This document shows positions 1 to 7,895 of a stretch of DNA of 64,000 nt, piece after piece (position 1 is the first letter of the stretch; every line of letters begins with the position of its first letter). Made by a program: the position numbers and the translations under genes. Below the pieces are notes generated by a model that was given only the letters and a program-made list of their open reading frames with translations, searched no databases and was not told the DNA's origin. This DNA comes from AP-15 sp963736715 (GTDB lineage Bacteria; Pseudomonadota; Alphaproteobacteria; ATCC43930; CGMCC-115725), in assembly GCA_963736715.1 (NCBI GenBank), contig CAVTQA010000016.1:62001-126000 (forward strand). Direction: 5' to 3'.

Positions 1-1
1 T

Positions 2-178
2 CAGCTGACCGCGCAGGTCACGGGCCGTTTCGAACCGAACGGCCTGCTCGCTCTGCTTCGCTCGATCGCCAGCTATGATCGCCTGTTGGTCGTCAACAGA
101 CTGGACGTCCAGACTGTGCCCTTCCCCCACTTTGAGATGCTGCTGGGGACTTTCCTGCGGCCGGCAGCGAGAGGGTGA
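2..178 (+). CDS. gspM: Type II secretion protein M (GspM-like), C-terminal end
   Basis: Only the last 58 residues lie in the window; the gene starts upstream. GspM is an inner-membrane assembly-platform protein of the type II secretion system that works with GspL and GspF. The visible part includes LLRSIASYDRLLVVNRLDVQ, which fits the ferredoxin-like periplasmic fold of GspM/PilO proteins. The main support is position: it ends 12 nt before the GspC/N-like gene and heads a collinear gsp cluster. A PilO-type name would be equally acceptable. No start or upstream domain can be seen. Confidence 0.6.
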   Translation, partial: QLTAQVTGRFEPNGLLALLRSIASYDRLLVVNRLDVQTVPFPHFEMLLGTFLRPAARG

Positions 179-190
179 AAGTTACGAAGG

Positions 191-670
191 ATGGCGCTTA
201 CGTTCCGCCATTTCGCCATTTCCACCGTCATCGGTTGTATCGTGCTTTTGGCGTTCGCCCTGGGCTGGTGGGAAGCTGATGACGGCAATCACAACGCCGC
301 AACGCGGCCGGCCGGGGAGTGGCTATCACCGAAGCCGATCGCCTCCGACGTTTCCACCTACGCACAAATATTGACGCAGAAGCCGCCCTTTGGCGCTCCG
401 GCGGCCAATCCCGTCCCGGCTGGGCCGCAGACCGCCCCCGGGAATACCCCAGTTGTTGATTGGCGAGTCGGCGGGATAGTGATGACCGATACGAGCGGGC
501 ATCTGATCATCCTGATTCGGCGGCCCGGCGAAACTACGCCCCGCAGCGAAATTCGGAATCCCGGAGAACAACTGCCCGACGGCAGCATCCTTCGCACTGT
601 CGAACCCACCAATGTTATGATAGAGCGGCAAGGCGCGATCGTCACGATCAAGATGTTCGCCCAAAATTGA
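191..670 (+). CDS. Type II secretion GspC/GspN-like protein (HR domain)
   Basis: A 159-residue bitopic inner-membrane protein. Residues about 8-26 form one membrane segment, followed by a proline-rich linker and a small periplasmic beta domain (VGGIVMTDTSGHLIIL...) resembling the GspC homology region that docks on the secretin. It lacks the PDZ or coiled-coil end of classical GspC, as in short GspN/PilP-like versions. It sits directly before the secretin gene, where a secretin-contacting subunit is expected. The ATG at 191 lies 12 nt after the preceding stop. Exact subfamily is uncertain. Confidence 0.65.
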   Translation: MALTFRHFAISTVIGCIVLLAFALGWWEADDGNHNAATRPAGEWLSPKPIASDVSTYAQILTQKPPFGAPAANPVPAGPQTAPGNTPVVDWRVGGIVMTDTSGHLIILIRRPGETTPRSEIRNPGEQLPDGSILRTVEPTNVMIERQGAIVTIKMFAQN

Positions 671-687
671 AGGGTTAGGCAGCTCGC

Positions 688-2802
688 GTGCCTAGGTCGT
701 TAGCGTATTTTTGCTGTCTGCTCTGTTTTTTGCTGCTCGTTGCCTGTGTATCCCCGGTGGGGAACCCTGGAGCCGATTTGCGAACCTTGCCGGAGAAAGG
801 CGCAGAGCCGGCCGCCCAGGTTTCGAGCAGCCCTCTGGTTTCTGCGAGCGGGGCGCGCCATACCGCGATCCTCGGCGGCCCGCCTCCACCGGGCTCGGCC
901 GAGACACCGATCCGTCCAGAAACTCCTTTTACCCTGTCAGGCGCGCCGGCAAGTCTGACGATAGAACAAATGCCGTTGCCCGCCTTTATCAACACCGTTT
1001 TCGGGGATACTCTTCATCTCAGCTTCGAGGTCGATCCGCGAATTGCCCAGCGGAATGATCTTATAACCTTGCGCACCGGGCGGCCGCTGTCGCCCAGCGA
1101 GCTTCTCGCTCTCACGCGCACCGTGCTACGCGACTATGGGATAGACGTTATTTTTTCGGGCAACCTCGCGCGCGTCGTTCCCAACGAGGCTCTGATGTCG
1201 CAGTCGCCCAGCGTTATTCGGGGGCGCAGCACTGCAGACGTCGCGGAAAACATGAGGCCGATCTTTCAGTATGTCAGCTTGCGCGGAGTTTCTGCGGGCG
1301 ATATGGCCGGCTGGTTGCAGGCTGCCTTAGGTAACAAGCTTCATATTTCGACATCTCCACAGGCGAATGCAGTTCTTATTCTCGGATTGCCTGAGGATAT
1401 CCAAGCGGCGAATGAGGTTATTGCGACCTTGGATCAGCCTCGGTTGGCGGGGCATCGCAGCCTCCGCATCGAGCCGGTCTTTTGGTCCGCCGCCCAATTA
1501 TCCGAAAAGCTGATCGATATCCTCCGGGCCGAGGGTTATTTCGTTGGCCCCAGCCTTCAGAATCCCGGCGCAGTGGTCGTACTCCCGTTGAGGCCCAGCA
1601 ATACCCTGGTCGTTTTCGCAAGTGATCAGAAGACGCTAACCCATGTTGAGGCGTGGGCTCGCGATCTCGATCACGCATCACAAGTTGATCCGCAACGGAG
1701 CCTGTTTTTCTACCGCGTGCGGAATACCACCGCAGAGAGTTTGGCGGCCGTGCTGAATTCTGTGCTGCAAGGAAAATACGCCGCGGCGTCCGCGGCGGCT
1801 CCTGTTGAAGAGAAAAGTCTGGCTCCCGGCCAACCTCCCCCACCAGCCGCGCCCCCCGGCACCCCTCTGGCGGCTGCCGCTGGACTTTCTCCGGGAACCC
1901 CGCCATCTGGGCAAATCGTGACTGACGCGGCGCGTAACGCGATAATCTTTCAGGGTAGCGCCGAGGAATTTGCGCAGCTCCGACCGCTGATCGAGAGCCT
2001 CGACCAGGCTCCACGCGAGGCGATTATCGAGGCAACTGTCGCCGAGGTGACCCTCGCCGACAACGAGACACTCGGCGCCGAGTGGATGGCCAGCTTGGGT
2101 GCCGGGCCCAACGAGATCATCCAGAACACCATGACGGGGATTGGCACTGCCGGCTTCATGTTTACGGTGCTCAACCGGGCCGGAGCGACCCGCTTTGTAC
2201 TCAATGCATTGGCGAGCAATAATCGCGTAAGGGTGCTCTCGACCCCGAAGATTCTGTCACGCAGCGGCGGCGAGGCCAAAATACAAGTCGGCGCGCAGGT
2301 TCCGATCGTCACCAGCCAAGGAACCAGCTCACAGCTTCAGCAGCAAGGCACTAGCGCTATACTTCAGAGCATCCAGTATAAGGACACCGGGGTCATTCTC
2401 ACCGTGAAACCGACGATCTATGCCGGAAGCCAGATCGATCTCGAGATCAGGCAGGAGGTGAGCGAGGCCGTTCCGAACACCACTTCACAGCTGAGCAGTC
2501 CGATTATCAACACCCGCACGGTCAGCACCCAGCTGTCGCTGCAAGACGGAGCGACCGTGCTGTTGGGCGGCTTGATCATGGAGAATGTCAACAGCACCTC
2601 GACGGGCATTCCGGGATTAAAGGATATTCCGGGCGTCGGTTTCCTGTTCGGCACCCAAAATGTCATGAAAACCCGCAGTGAGCTCTTCGTTTTTATCACC
2701 CCCTATATCGTCAACTCCAGTGAAGACGCGGCAAGGCTTGCCGAAACGTTCAAGCACCAATATGAATCACTACCCCAACCGGCATCGAGTCTGCATTGGT
2801 GA
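688..2802 (+). CDS. gspD: Type II secretion secretin GspD
   Basis: A 704-residue outer-membrane secretin that forms the export pore. The GTG start is followed by a lipoprotein signal ending LLVAC, so Cys20 is the predicted lipidated residue. N0/N1-type domains follow (ITLRTGRPLSPSEL; VSLRGVSAGDMAGWL), then a Pro/Ala-rich linker at about residues 370-405. The C-terminal secretin domain has conserved stretches VLSTPKILSRSGG, VGAQVPIVTSQ, SLQDGATVLLGGLI and GIPGLKDIPGVGFLFG. Length is normal for GspD. It lies 17 nt after the GspC/N-like gene and 7 nt before gspE. Being a lipoprotein, it may not need a separate pilotin. Confidence 0.93.
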   Translation: MPRSLAYFCCLLCFLLLVACVSPVGNPGADLRTLPEKGAEPAAQVSSSPLVSASGARHTAILGGPPPPGSAETPIRPETPFTLSGAPASLTIEQMPLPAFINTVFGDTLHLSFEVDPRIAQRNDLITLRTGRPLSPSELLALTRTVLRDYGIDVIFSGNLARVVPNEALMSQSPSVIRGRSTADVAENMRPIFQYVSLRGVSAGDMAGWLQAALGNKLHISTSPQANAVLILGLPEDIQAANEVIATLDQPRLAGHRSLRIEPVFWSAAQLSEKLIDILRAEGYFVGPSLQNPGAVVVLPLRPSNTLVVFASDQKTLTHVEAWARDLDHASQVDPQRSLFFYRVRNTTAESLAAVLNSVLQGKYAAASAAAPVEEKSLAPGQPPPPAAPPGTPLAAAAGLSPGTPPSGQIVTDAARNAIIFQGSAEEFAQLRPLIESLDQAPREAIIEATVAEVTLADNETLGAEWMASLGAGPNEIIQNTMTGIGTAGFMFTVLNRAGATRFVLNALASNNRVRVLSTPKILSRSGGEAKIQVGAQVPIVTSQGTSSQLQQQGTSAILQSIQYKDTGVILTVKPTIYAGSQIDLEIRQEVSEAVPNTTSQLSSPIINTRTVSTQLSLQDGATVLLGGLIMENVNSTSTGIPGLKDIPGVGFLFGTQNVMKTRSELFVFITPYIVNSSEDAARLAETFKHQYESLPQPASSLHW

Positions 2803-2809
2803 CGCCCTG

Positions 2810-4585
2810 ATGAATGCGGAGGAGGCGGTCGGGTTAGAGTCCGACGTCGAGATATGGACAGCCAAACCGGAGCGGCCGGTGGGCCAGGAGGTCCGGGCCA
2901 CTCCTCCGATCGGCCAATTATTGATCGAGGCCGGGTTGATCGGCGAGACCGATCTGGCGCGCGCGCTCGCATTTCAACAGCGGTATGGTGGTAGGCTGGG
3001 GAGCATCCTCGTCCGCCTCGGAGCCCTGTCGGAGGAACGGTTGATGCCGGTTTTGGGCAATCAGCTGAACCTGCCGCTGCTCGGCGAAAGCGATCTTCCT
3101 GCAGATACGGCGTCCTATTTCGAGGCAATCAAAACTTCCGGGTACGCAGTCGATTGGTGGGTCGATCAGGAAGCCTTGCCGTGGTTTGCCAACGGCGAAT
3201 TGTGGGTTGCCGCCCGCGATCCGCTGATGATGGATCTCCAGGAATTTGTTTCTGCCGGCTATCCCGGCACACGCATACGCTGGAGCCTCGTCGCCGCTCA
3301 AACCCTCGACCGAGCCCTTGATCGCGTGCAACAGCGGGTCGCCGCCGACGGACGCAACGTGTCGGACGAAGTTGGCCATCTGCGGGAACTCGCTGAGGAA
3401 GCCCCGGTCATCGAACTGGTGAATAATCTGATCGGGCAGGCCTTCGACGAAGGGGCGTCGGACATCCATGTAGAACCGGCCGAGTCCGATTTCCGGGTAC
3501 GCTTTCGCCTCGATGGCGTGCTGCAGACCCGGCTGACCCTGCCGAGGGATCGATTTGACGCGGTGGCGTCGCGCATCAAGCTGGTTTCCGGCCTCGACAT
3601 CGCCGAGCGACGGCTGCCGCAGGATGGCCGCTTGGCTGTACGCCTCAGCGGCGAAATGGTCGATATCCGCGTCTCGTCATTGCCGAGCACCTGGGGCGAG
3701 TCATTAGTGCTGCGCCTGCTGCCGAAGGAACGCAGGCAATTCCGGCTCGATCGTCTCGGTATGACCCCCAGCGATCTTGCGCTGTTCAGTCACTGGATCC
3801 GCGAGCCACACGGCATCATCCTAATTACCGGACCGACCGGGTCCGGCAAATCGACCACTCTCTATGCAACCCTCGAGGAAATTAACGACGGCGCGACTAA
3901 AATCGTGACGGTTGAGGAGCCTGTCGAATACTCGGTCAAGGGGATCAGCCAAGTCCACGCTCAACCCGATATCGGCTACACCTTCGCGCGAGCTTTGCGC
4001 GCGATCCTGCGTCAAGACCCCGACAAAATCATGATCGGAGAGATACGTGATCTGGAGACGGCCCAGATCGCAGTACAGGCGGCACTGACCGGGCACATGG
4101 TATTCTCAACTCTGCACACCAACGACTCGTTGAGCGCGTTCACCCGCCTTGTCGATATGGGCGTCGAGCCGTTTCTCGTAGCATCCGCCGTGCGGCTTGT
4201 CATGGCGCAGCGGCTGGCACGCCGTTTGTGCCGCCATTGCGCCGAACCAGAAGAGGTCCCCAGCGAAGTGAGAGGTCAAGCCGAAGTGCTGCGACAACGC
4301 ACACCACAGCTCTTCGAAGGCTCGCCGGGATGGCGGCGCCCGATCGGCTGCCGCGAATGTTTCGGCTCGGGGTTCAGAGGCCGGCTCGGGCTCTACGAGA
4401 TGGTCAGCGTCAACCCCGATATTCACGACGCCATACTGCGTCACGCCTCGTCACAGGAGATGCGCGAGATGGCTCATCGACAAGGCGTCAGGACGCTTCG
4501 GGACGATGGCTTGGTCAAAGCATGGCGAGCGGAAACCAGCCTCGATGAGGTCTTCAGAGTGACTGGCGGAGCCGCCGGACTGTAA
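2810..4585 (+). CDS. gspE: Type II secretion ATPase GspE
   Basis: A 591-residue cytoplasmic hexameric ATPase that powers pseudopilus assembly. An N-terminal T2SSE-N domain (IGQLLIEAGLIGETDLARAL) precedes the catalytic core with Walker A GPTGSGKSTT near residue 340, Walker B IMIGEIRD and the His-box STLHTNDS. A zinc-binding CxxC pair is seen near the C-terminus (CRHC and CREC), typical of GspE/PilB. The frame is open back to 2678 inside gspD, but the ATG at 2810, seven bases after the gspD stop, gives a normal N-terminus. All catalytic motifs look intact. Confidence 0.93.
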   Translation: MNAEEAVGLESDVEIWTAKPERPVGQEVRATPPIGQLLIEAGLIGETDLARALAFQQRYGGRLGSILVRLGALSEERLMPVLGNQLNLPLLGESDLPADTASYFEAIKTSGYAVDWWVDQEALPWFANGELWVAARDPLMMDLQEFVSAGYPGTRIRWSLVAAQTLDRALDRVQQRVAADGRNVSDEVGHLRELAEEAPVIELVNNLIGQAFDEGASDIHVEPAESDFRVRFRLDGVLQTRLTLPRDRFDAVASRIKLVSGLDIAERRLPQDGRLAVRLSGEMVDIRVSSLPSTWGESLVLRLLPKERRQFRLDRLGMTPSDLALFSHWIREPHGIILITGPTGSGKSTTLYATLEEINDGATKIVTVEEPVEYSVKGISQVHAQPDIGYTFARALRAILRQDPDKIMIGEIRDLETAQIAVQAALTGHMVFSTLHTNDSLSAFTRLVDMGVEPFLVASAVRLVMAQRLARRLCRHCAEPEEVPSEVRGQAEVLRQRTPQLFEGSPGWRRPIGCRECFGSGFRGRLGLYEMVSVNPDIHDAILRHASSQEMREMAHRQGVRTLRDDGLVKAWRAETSLDEVFRVTGGAAGL

Positions 4586-4598
4586 GCGCCAATCGGCG

Positions 4599-5804
4599 AT
4601 GCCTACCTTCATGTACGATGCGCTGACCAGCGTCGGAAACAGTGTCACTGGAGAACTGGTTGCCGAGCATGAGCGCGCGGCATTGCGGGAGCTGAAACGG
4701 CGCGGTTTGGTACCCTTATCATTGGCGATCGCCGCCGAGGCGAGACGCCGTCGCGTAATCCTCAAAAAGCGGGCAAATCTCGAAGACCATATCCGGCTCT
4801 TAAATGAGATCGCGATACTTATCGAGGCCGGCGTAAACCTCAACGAGGCCGTGGAAATTGCTGCTCGATCGGCAAGTTTTCAAATCTTCGGCGAGGGGCT
4901 CATCACGCTCGGCCGCGATCTCCGCCGCGGCGTGAGCCTGCCAGAAGCGGTACGCGGCAACATCAATACCTTCCCTCCCTATGTTTATCAGCTGATCGAA
5001 GCCGGGAACATGACCGGCTCCCTCACCAGCGGGCTTAAAGACGCCGGCCTGCAGATGCAATTTGACGACCGGATACGCAAAGATATTCGCAATGCGCTGA
5101 TTTATCCGATGTTCCTTGTGCTTATGGGCATTACCTCCACTCTGTTCATCTTTATTTTCGTGGTCCCGCGCTTTGCAGGCATGCTGAAGGGACGATGGGA
5201 ATTGTTGCCGGCATTCCCGCACGCGATTTTTGCGACGGGATTGTTTCTGCACAACAACCTTTATTCTGTGGGGGGAGTGGCGGCTCTGCTGGCGGCTGGT
5301 TTGCACTTGCTGTGGCGGAGGGCGTCCTTTCGCATGCAGCTGCAAGAGCTCGGTATCCGGCTACCGCTGTTGGGAAAATTCTTCTTGGAGGCTGAGGCAG
5401 GGCGCTGGACCTCGATGTTGGCCACACTCCTGCAGAACCGGATCCCGCTTGTTCAAAGCCTGGCCCTGGCTCGCAACTCGCTTAACGTGGAGAGCCTAAA
5501 GGGGCGTCTCATCCAAGTGGAGCGGGCAGTGCGGGGCGGCGATGCGCTGGCCAAGGCGTTGGAGGATTACGGTATTTTTGATGAGATCCTGGTCAACCTC
5601 GTTCGGGTCGGCGAGCGGTCCGGACGTCTCGCGGAAATGCTGCGATCTGCCGCGGCTCTCGCCGAGCAGAAGGGGCGCGACCGGATCAAAAGGGTGATGG
5701 CGCTGCTTGAACCCGCCGCTATTCTGGTTATCGGCGTCGTGATCGGCGCGATCGTGATCTCGTTGTTTACCGCCATTGCGAGCATCAACAATGTCCGGCT
5801 TTGA
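4599..5804 (+). CDS. gspF: Type II secretion inner-membrane platform protein GspF
   Basis: A 401-residue polytopic inner-membrane protein of the secretion platform. It has the typical duplicated GspF domain: the first repeat covers about residues 68-190 (IAILIEAGVNLNEAVEIAAR, LIEAGNMTGSL) and the second about 270-395 (MLATLLQNRIPLVQSL, LVRVGERSGRL). Membrane segments are near residues 170-190 and at the C-terminus (ILVIGVVIGAIVISLFTAI). Length matches the family. It begins 13 nt after gspE and overlaps the gspG start by 14 nt, suggesting translational coupling. Confidence 0.93.
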   Translation: MPTFMYDALTSVGNSVTGELVAEHERAALRELKRRGLVPLSLAIAAEARRRRVILKKRANLEDHIRLLNEIAILIEAGVNLNEAVEIAARSASFQIFGEGLITLGRDLRRGVSLPEAVRGNINTFPPYVYQLIEAGNMTGSLTSGLKDAGLQMQFDDRIRKDIRNALIYPMFLVLMGITSTLFIFIFVVPRFAGMLKGRWELLPAFPHAIFATGLFLHNNLYSVGGVAALLAAGLHLLWRRASFRMQLQELGIRLPLLGKFFLEAEAGRWTSMLATLLQNRIPLVQSLALARNSLNVESLKGRLIQVERAVRGGDALAKALEDYGIFDEILVNLVRVGERSGRLAEMLRSAAALAEQKGRDRIKRVMALLEPAAILVIGVVIGAIVISLFTAIASINNVRL

Positions 5805-6255
5805 GGCTCGTCTCCTCCATGTCCCGCGCAGTCGAGGGCGGCGGGGCGAAACCGGTTTTACCCTCCTTGAGCTGTTGGTCGTTCTGGCCATAATCGGGCT
5901 GCTTGGTGCACTGGTCGGACCGCGTCTTTTCGAGAGGCTCGAAGGCTCCAAGGTAACTACGGCCCAAACACAAGTTCGAATGCTGAAAACCTCGCTGGAC
6001 ACGATGCGGCTGGATATCGGCCGTTATCCGACGGCTGAAGAGGGACTGGATCTACTAGTCCGGCCGCCTTCGGAACCGTCGCTGCGAGCGCGTTGGCACG
6101 GACCATATTTGGAGGGAGAAGTGCCGCTCGATCCGTGGGGAAACCCGTATCAGTACAGTCCCACGGGTCACGAGCTAAACGTGATCACTTTGTACAGCTA
6201 CGGCCCGACGGGAAAGCCTGGCGGTGAAGCGGTCGGCTATCTCCCGACGGGTTGA
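5791..6255 (+). CDS. gspG: Major pseudopilin GspG
   Basis: A 154-residue major pseudopilin. The prepilin cleavage motif G|FTLLELLVVLAIIG is preceded by a basic leader (RGRRGET), and Glu5 of the mature protein is present. The C-terminal region has the GspG signature PTAEEGLDLLV, GPYLEGEVPLDPWGNPYQY and LYSYGPTGKPGG, which includes the calcium-binding loop. The frame is open back to 5776 (TTG), but the ATG at 5791 is preferred. It overlaps gspF by 14 nt and gspH by 32 nt. It should be processed by a prepilin peptidase that is not encoded here. Confidence 0.93.
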   Translation: MSGFEARLLHVPRSRGRRGETGFTLLELLVVLAIIGLLGALVGPRLFERLEGSKVTTAQTQVRMLKTSLDTMRLDIGRYPTAEEGLDLLVRPPSEPSLRARWHGPYLEGEVPLDPWGNPYQYSPTGHELNVITLYSYGPTGKPGGEAVGYLPTG

Positions 6256-6640
6256 CAAGGGATTCACGCTCATCGAACTGGTGATCGCGCTGGCGATCAT
6301 CGGATTAGGGTTGAGCTTTGTTCTGCCGAGAATGATGGCATGGGTGGATCGCCTAGCATTTTCGACGCGACAGCAACGGTTCGAGGACGCGCTTGCCGAT
6401 CTGGGAAGCAGAGCGCGGCGCAGCGGCCGTTCGGTTGTACTGCGATCGACCGATCTCGTGCCTAACTCCAACGAACCGCCCCCGATCGAGCTTCCTTCGA
6501 GCTGGTCGTTGACTGTCGAGCCACCGATTGCTTTCCGATACGATGGCGTCTGCACCGGCGGCACGGTGCGGCTTAGCTTTCCTGCCGGCGAGAGAAGTTA
6601 CCGACTGCAGGCTCCGTATTGCCGGCCGGAAGCGATGTGA
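6224..6640 (+). CDS. gspH: Minor pseudopilin GspH
   Basis: A 138-residue minor pseudopilin. After a short basic leader (GTG start) comes the type IV prepilin motif G|FTLIELVIALAIIGLG, then a small beta-rich domain containing the GspH-like segments RSGRSVVLRST and GTVRLSFPAGERSYRL. Overlap of its start with the end of gspG (32 nt) and of its stop with gspI (GTGA at 6637) indicates tight coupling in the gsp operon. The assignment rests on the N-terminal motif, size and gene order between G and I. Confidence 0.85.
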   Translation: MKRSAISRRVDKGFTLIELVIALAIIGLGLSFVLPRMMAWVDRLAFSTRQQRFEDALADLGSRARRSGRSVVLRSTDLVPNSNEPPPIELPSSWSLTVEPPIAFRYDGVCTGGTVRLSFPAGERSYRLQAPYCRPEAM

Positions 6641-7122
6641 CCGCGGAACGACCCGGTTTTTCAACTCGCCCCTCCAATAGCGGTCAGGAAGGCTTCGCGC
6701 TACTTGAGGGCCTGGTCGCGATCGCGCTGTTGGCCGGAACACTGGTCGCGATATTCGCATTGGTCGGGAACATCCTCGACGCCGCCTCTCGCGTCGGACG
6801 TTCTAACGCGTCGGCCCAGATCACTATGAACGCTATCGAGGCCATGGCAGCGGTCAATCCGATGATGCAAGGATCGGGAAAAATCGATCTCGGCCCCTAC
6901 GCGGTTACTTGGACCAGCGCGGCGATGACGCCGATTATCGACCGCGCAGGGAGCCTCTATCAAATATGCCTGTACAACATGGAAGTTCGGGTCGAAGACC
7001 AGCCTGGTTCAGTGCTGGCGAACTTCATGCTTCGACAAATCGGCTACCGGCGCGTCCGTGACCCGGGCCCGACGCTCGGTGATCAAGGTCTCCGATCAGG
7101 CGACCCAACCCGATCACAATAG
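6637..7122 (+). CDS. gspI: Minor pseudopilin GspI-like
   Basis: A 161-residue pseudopilin with cleavage motif G|FALLEGLVAIALLAG after a leader that is longer than usual (about 19 residues). The GTG at 6637 overlaps the gspH stop (GTGA); an in-frame TTG at 6619 is possible. GspI forms the pseudopilus tip with GspJ and GspK. The Arg/Gly/Pro-rich C-terminal tail (DPGPTLGDQGLRSGDPTRSQ) is unlike the ordered end of typical GspI and may be a read-on extension. It is the last plus-strand gene of the operon. Confidence 0.78.
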   Translation: MTAERPGFSTRPSNSGQEGFALLEGLVAIALLAGTLVAIFALVGNILDAASRVGRSNASAQITMNAIEAMAAVNPMMQGSGKIDLGPYAVTWTSAAMTPIIDRAGSLYQICLYNMEVRVEDQPGSVLANFMLRQIGYRRVRDPGPTLGDQGLRSGDPTRSQ

Positions 7123-7147
7123 CTAACTCTCGGTTCGGCGATCGCCG

Positions 7148-7777
7148 CTAATTTTGCGATAGCGCGGCACCGAATAAGTCGGGCGGCGGGGGCCGCGGTA
7201 CGGGCGCCGCCCGCGGCGCAGCGACGATTGTCGGAAAAACCTCGCCAGGGAGTCCGCCCAATCGGACGAGCTGAGGAAGCTGCATGGCTGTCGTCGACGT
7301 ATCCAGGTCGTCTGGCGGCCAAACATGACGCCATTCCTGGTCCTGACCGTAATAGCTGAAGACCGCGTCTTTACCACTCCAGCGGGCAATCTCGATCGTG
7401 TCGTGAGGTTTCTCCCTATATTCAAGGGACGTAAGATCCAAGGCGGCATTATAATTCAAGGCCCAGGCGAATGCAGTCGGTGTACCGGCCGGCCCCAGCA
7501 ATGGCGAAGCCGTCAAGCCCGAAAACGTCATTGCAGAAGCGGCAAAGCGGTTTTTGCCTGTATCATAGTCGGTGATGAGGGCCTGAATTGTTTGTCGGAA
7601 CCAGCCCGCAACAAGCGCAGTTTGCTCGGATTTGTCCAGATAAGGCCTAAGTCGGGCGCGGGTATTGACCACTTGCCCGAGGCTACCGAACACTATAGCC
7701 GCCACCATGCTCAAGAGAACCAGCGTAATCAAGACTTCGACGAGCGTGAAGCCCGTCTGTTTATGACCGAGTATCAT
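7148..7777 (-). CDS. gspJ: GspJ-like pseudopilin on the opposite strand
   Basis: A 209-residue protein with a perfect prepilin N-terminus (TG|FTLVEVLITLVLLSM), so a pseudopilin. Size and the internal segment FSYYGQDQEW fit GspJ, the tip subunit that pairs with GspI. Unlike the usual order it is encoded convergently to gspI, with 25 nt between the two stops and no hairpin. It cannot be cotranscribed with the rest of the operon. The C-terminus is proline-rich (APVPRPPPPD). No gspK is seen next to it in the window. A generic prepilin-type protein is the alternative name. Confidence 0.75.
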   Translation of the reverse strand: MILGHKQTGFTLVEVLITLVLLSMVAAIVFGSLGQVVNTRARLRPYLDKSEQTALVAGWFRQTIQALITDYDTGKNRFAASAMTFSGLTASPLLGPAGTPTAFAWALNYNAALDLTSLEYREKPHDTIEIARWSGKDAVFSYYGQDQEWRHVWPPDDLDTSTTAMQLPQLVRLGGLPGEVFPTIVAAPRAAPVPRPPPPDLFGAALSQN

Positions 7778-7895
7778 CGCTGTGTTGGAGCACTATCGTA
7801 TCGTATGACAAAGATATACAAAAAGATCGGGTGGGAAGCTGAACAACCCGCGCGGACGCGGGCTCTTTTGCCCATCCATCAGTAGGACCGCTCGA

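Noticed and set aside
2678..2809. Upstream start for gspE inside gspD
   Set aside because: The added residues are a shifted reading of the GspD C-terminus; ATG 2810 follows the gspD stop directly.
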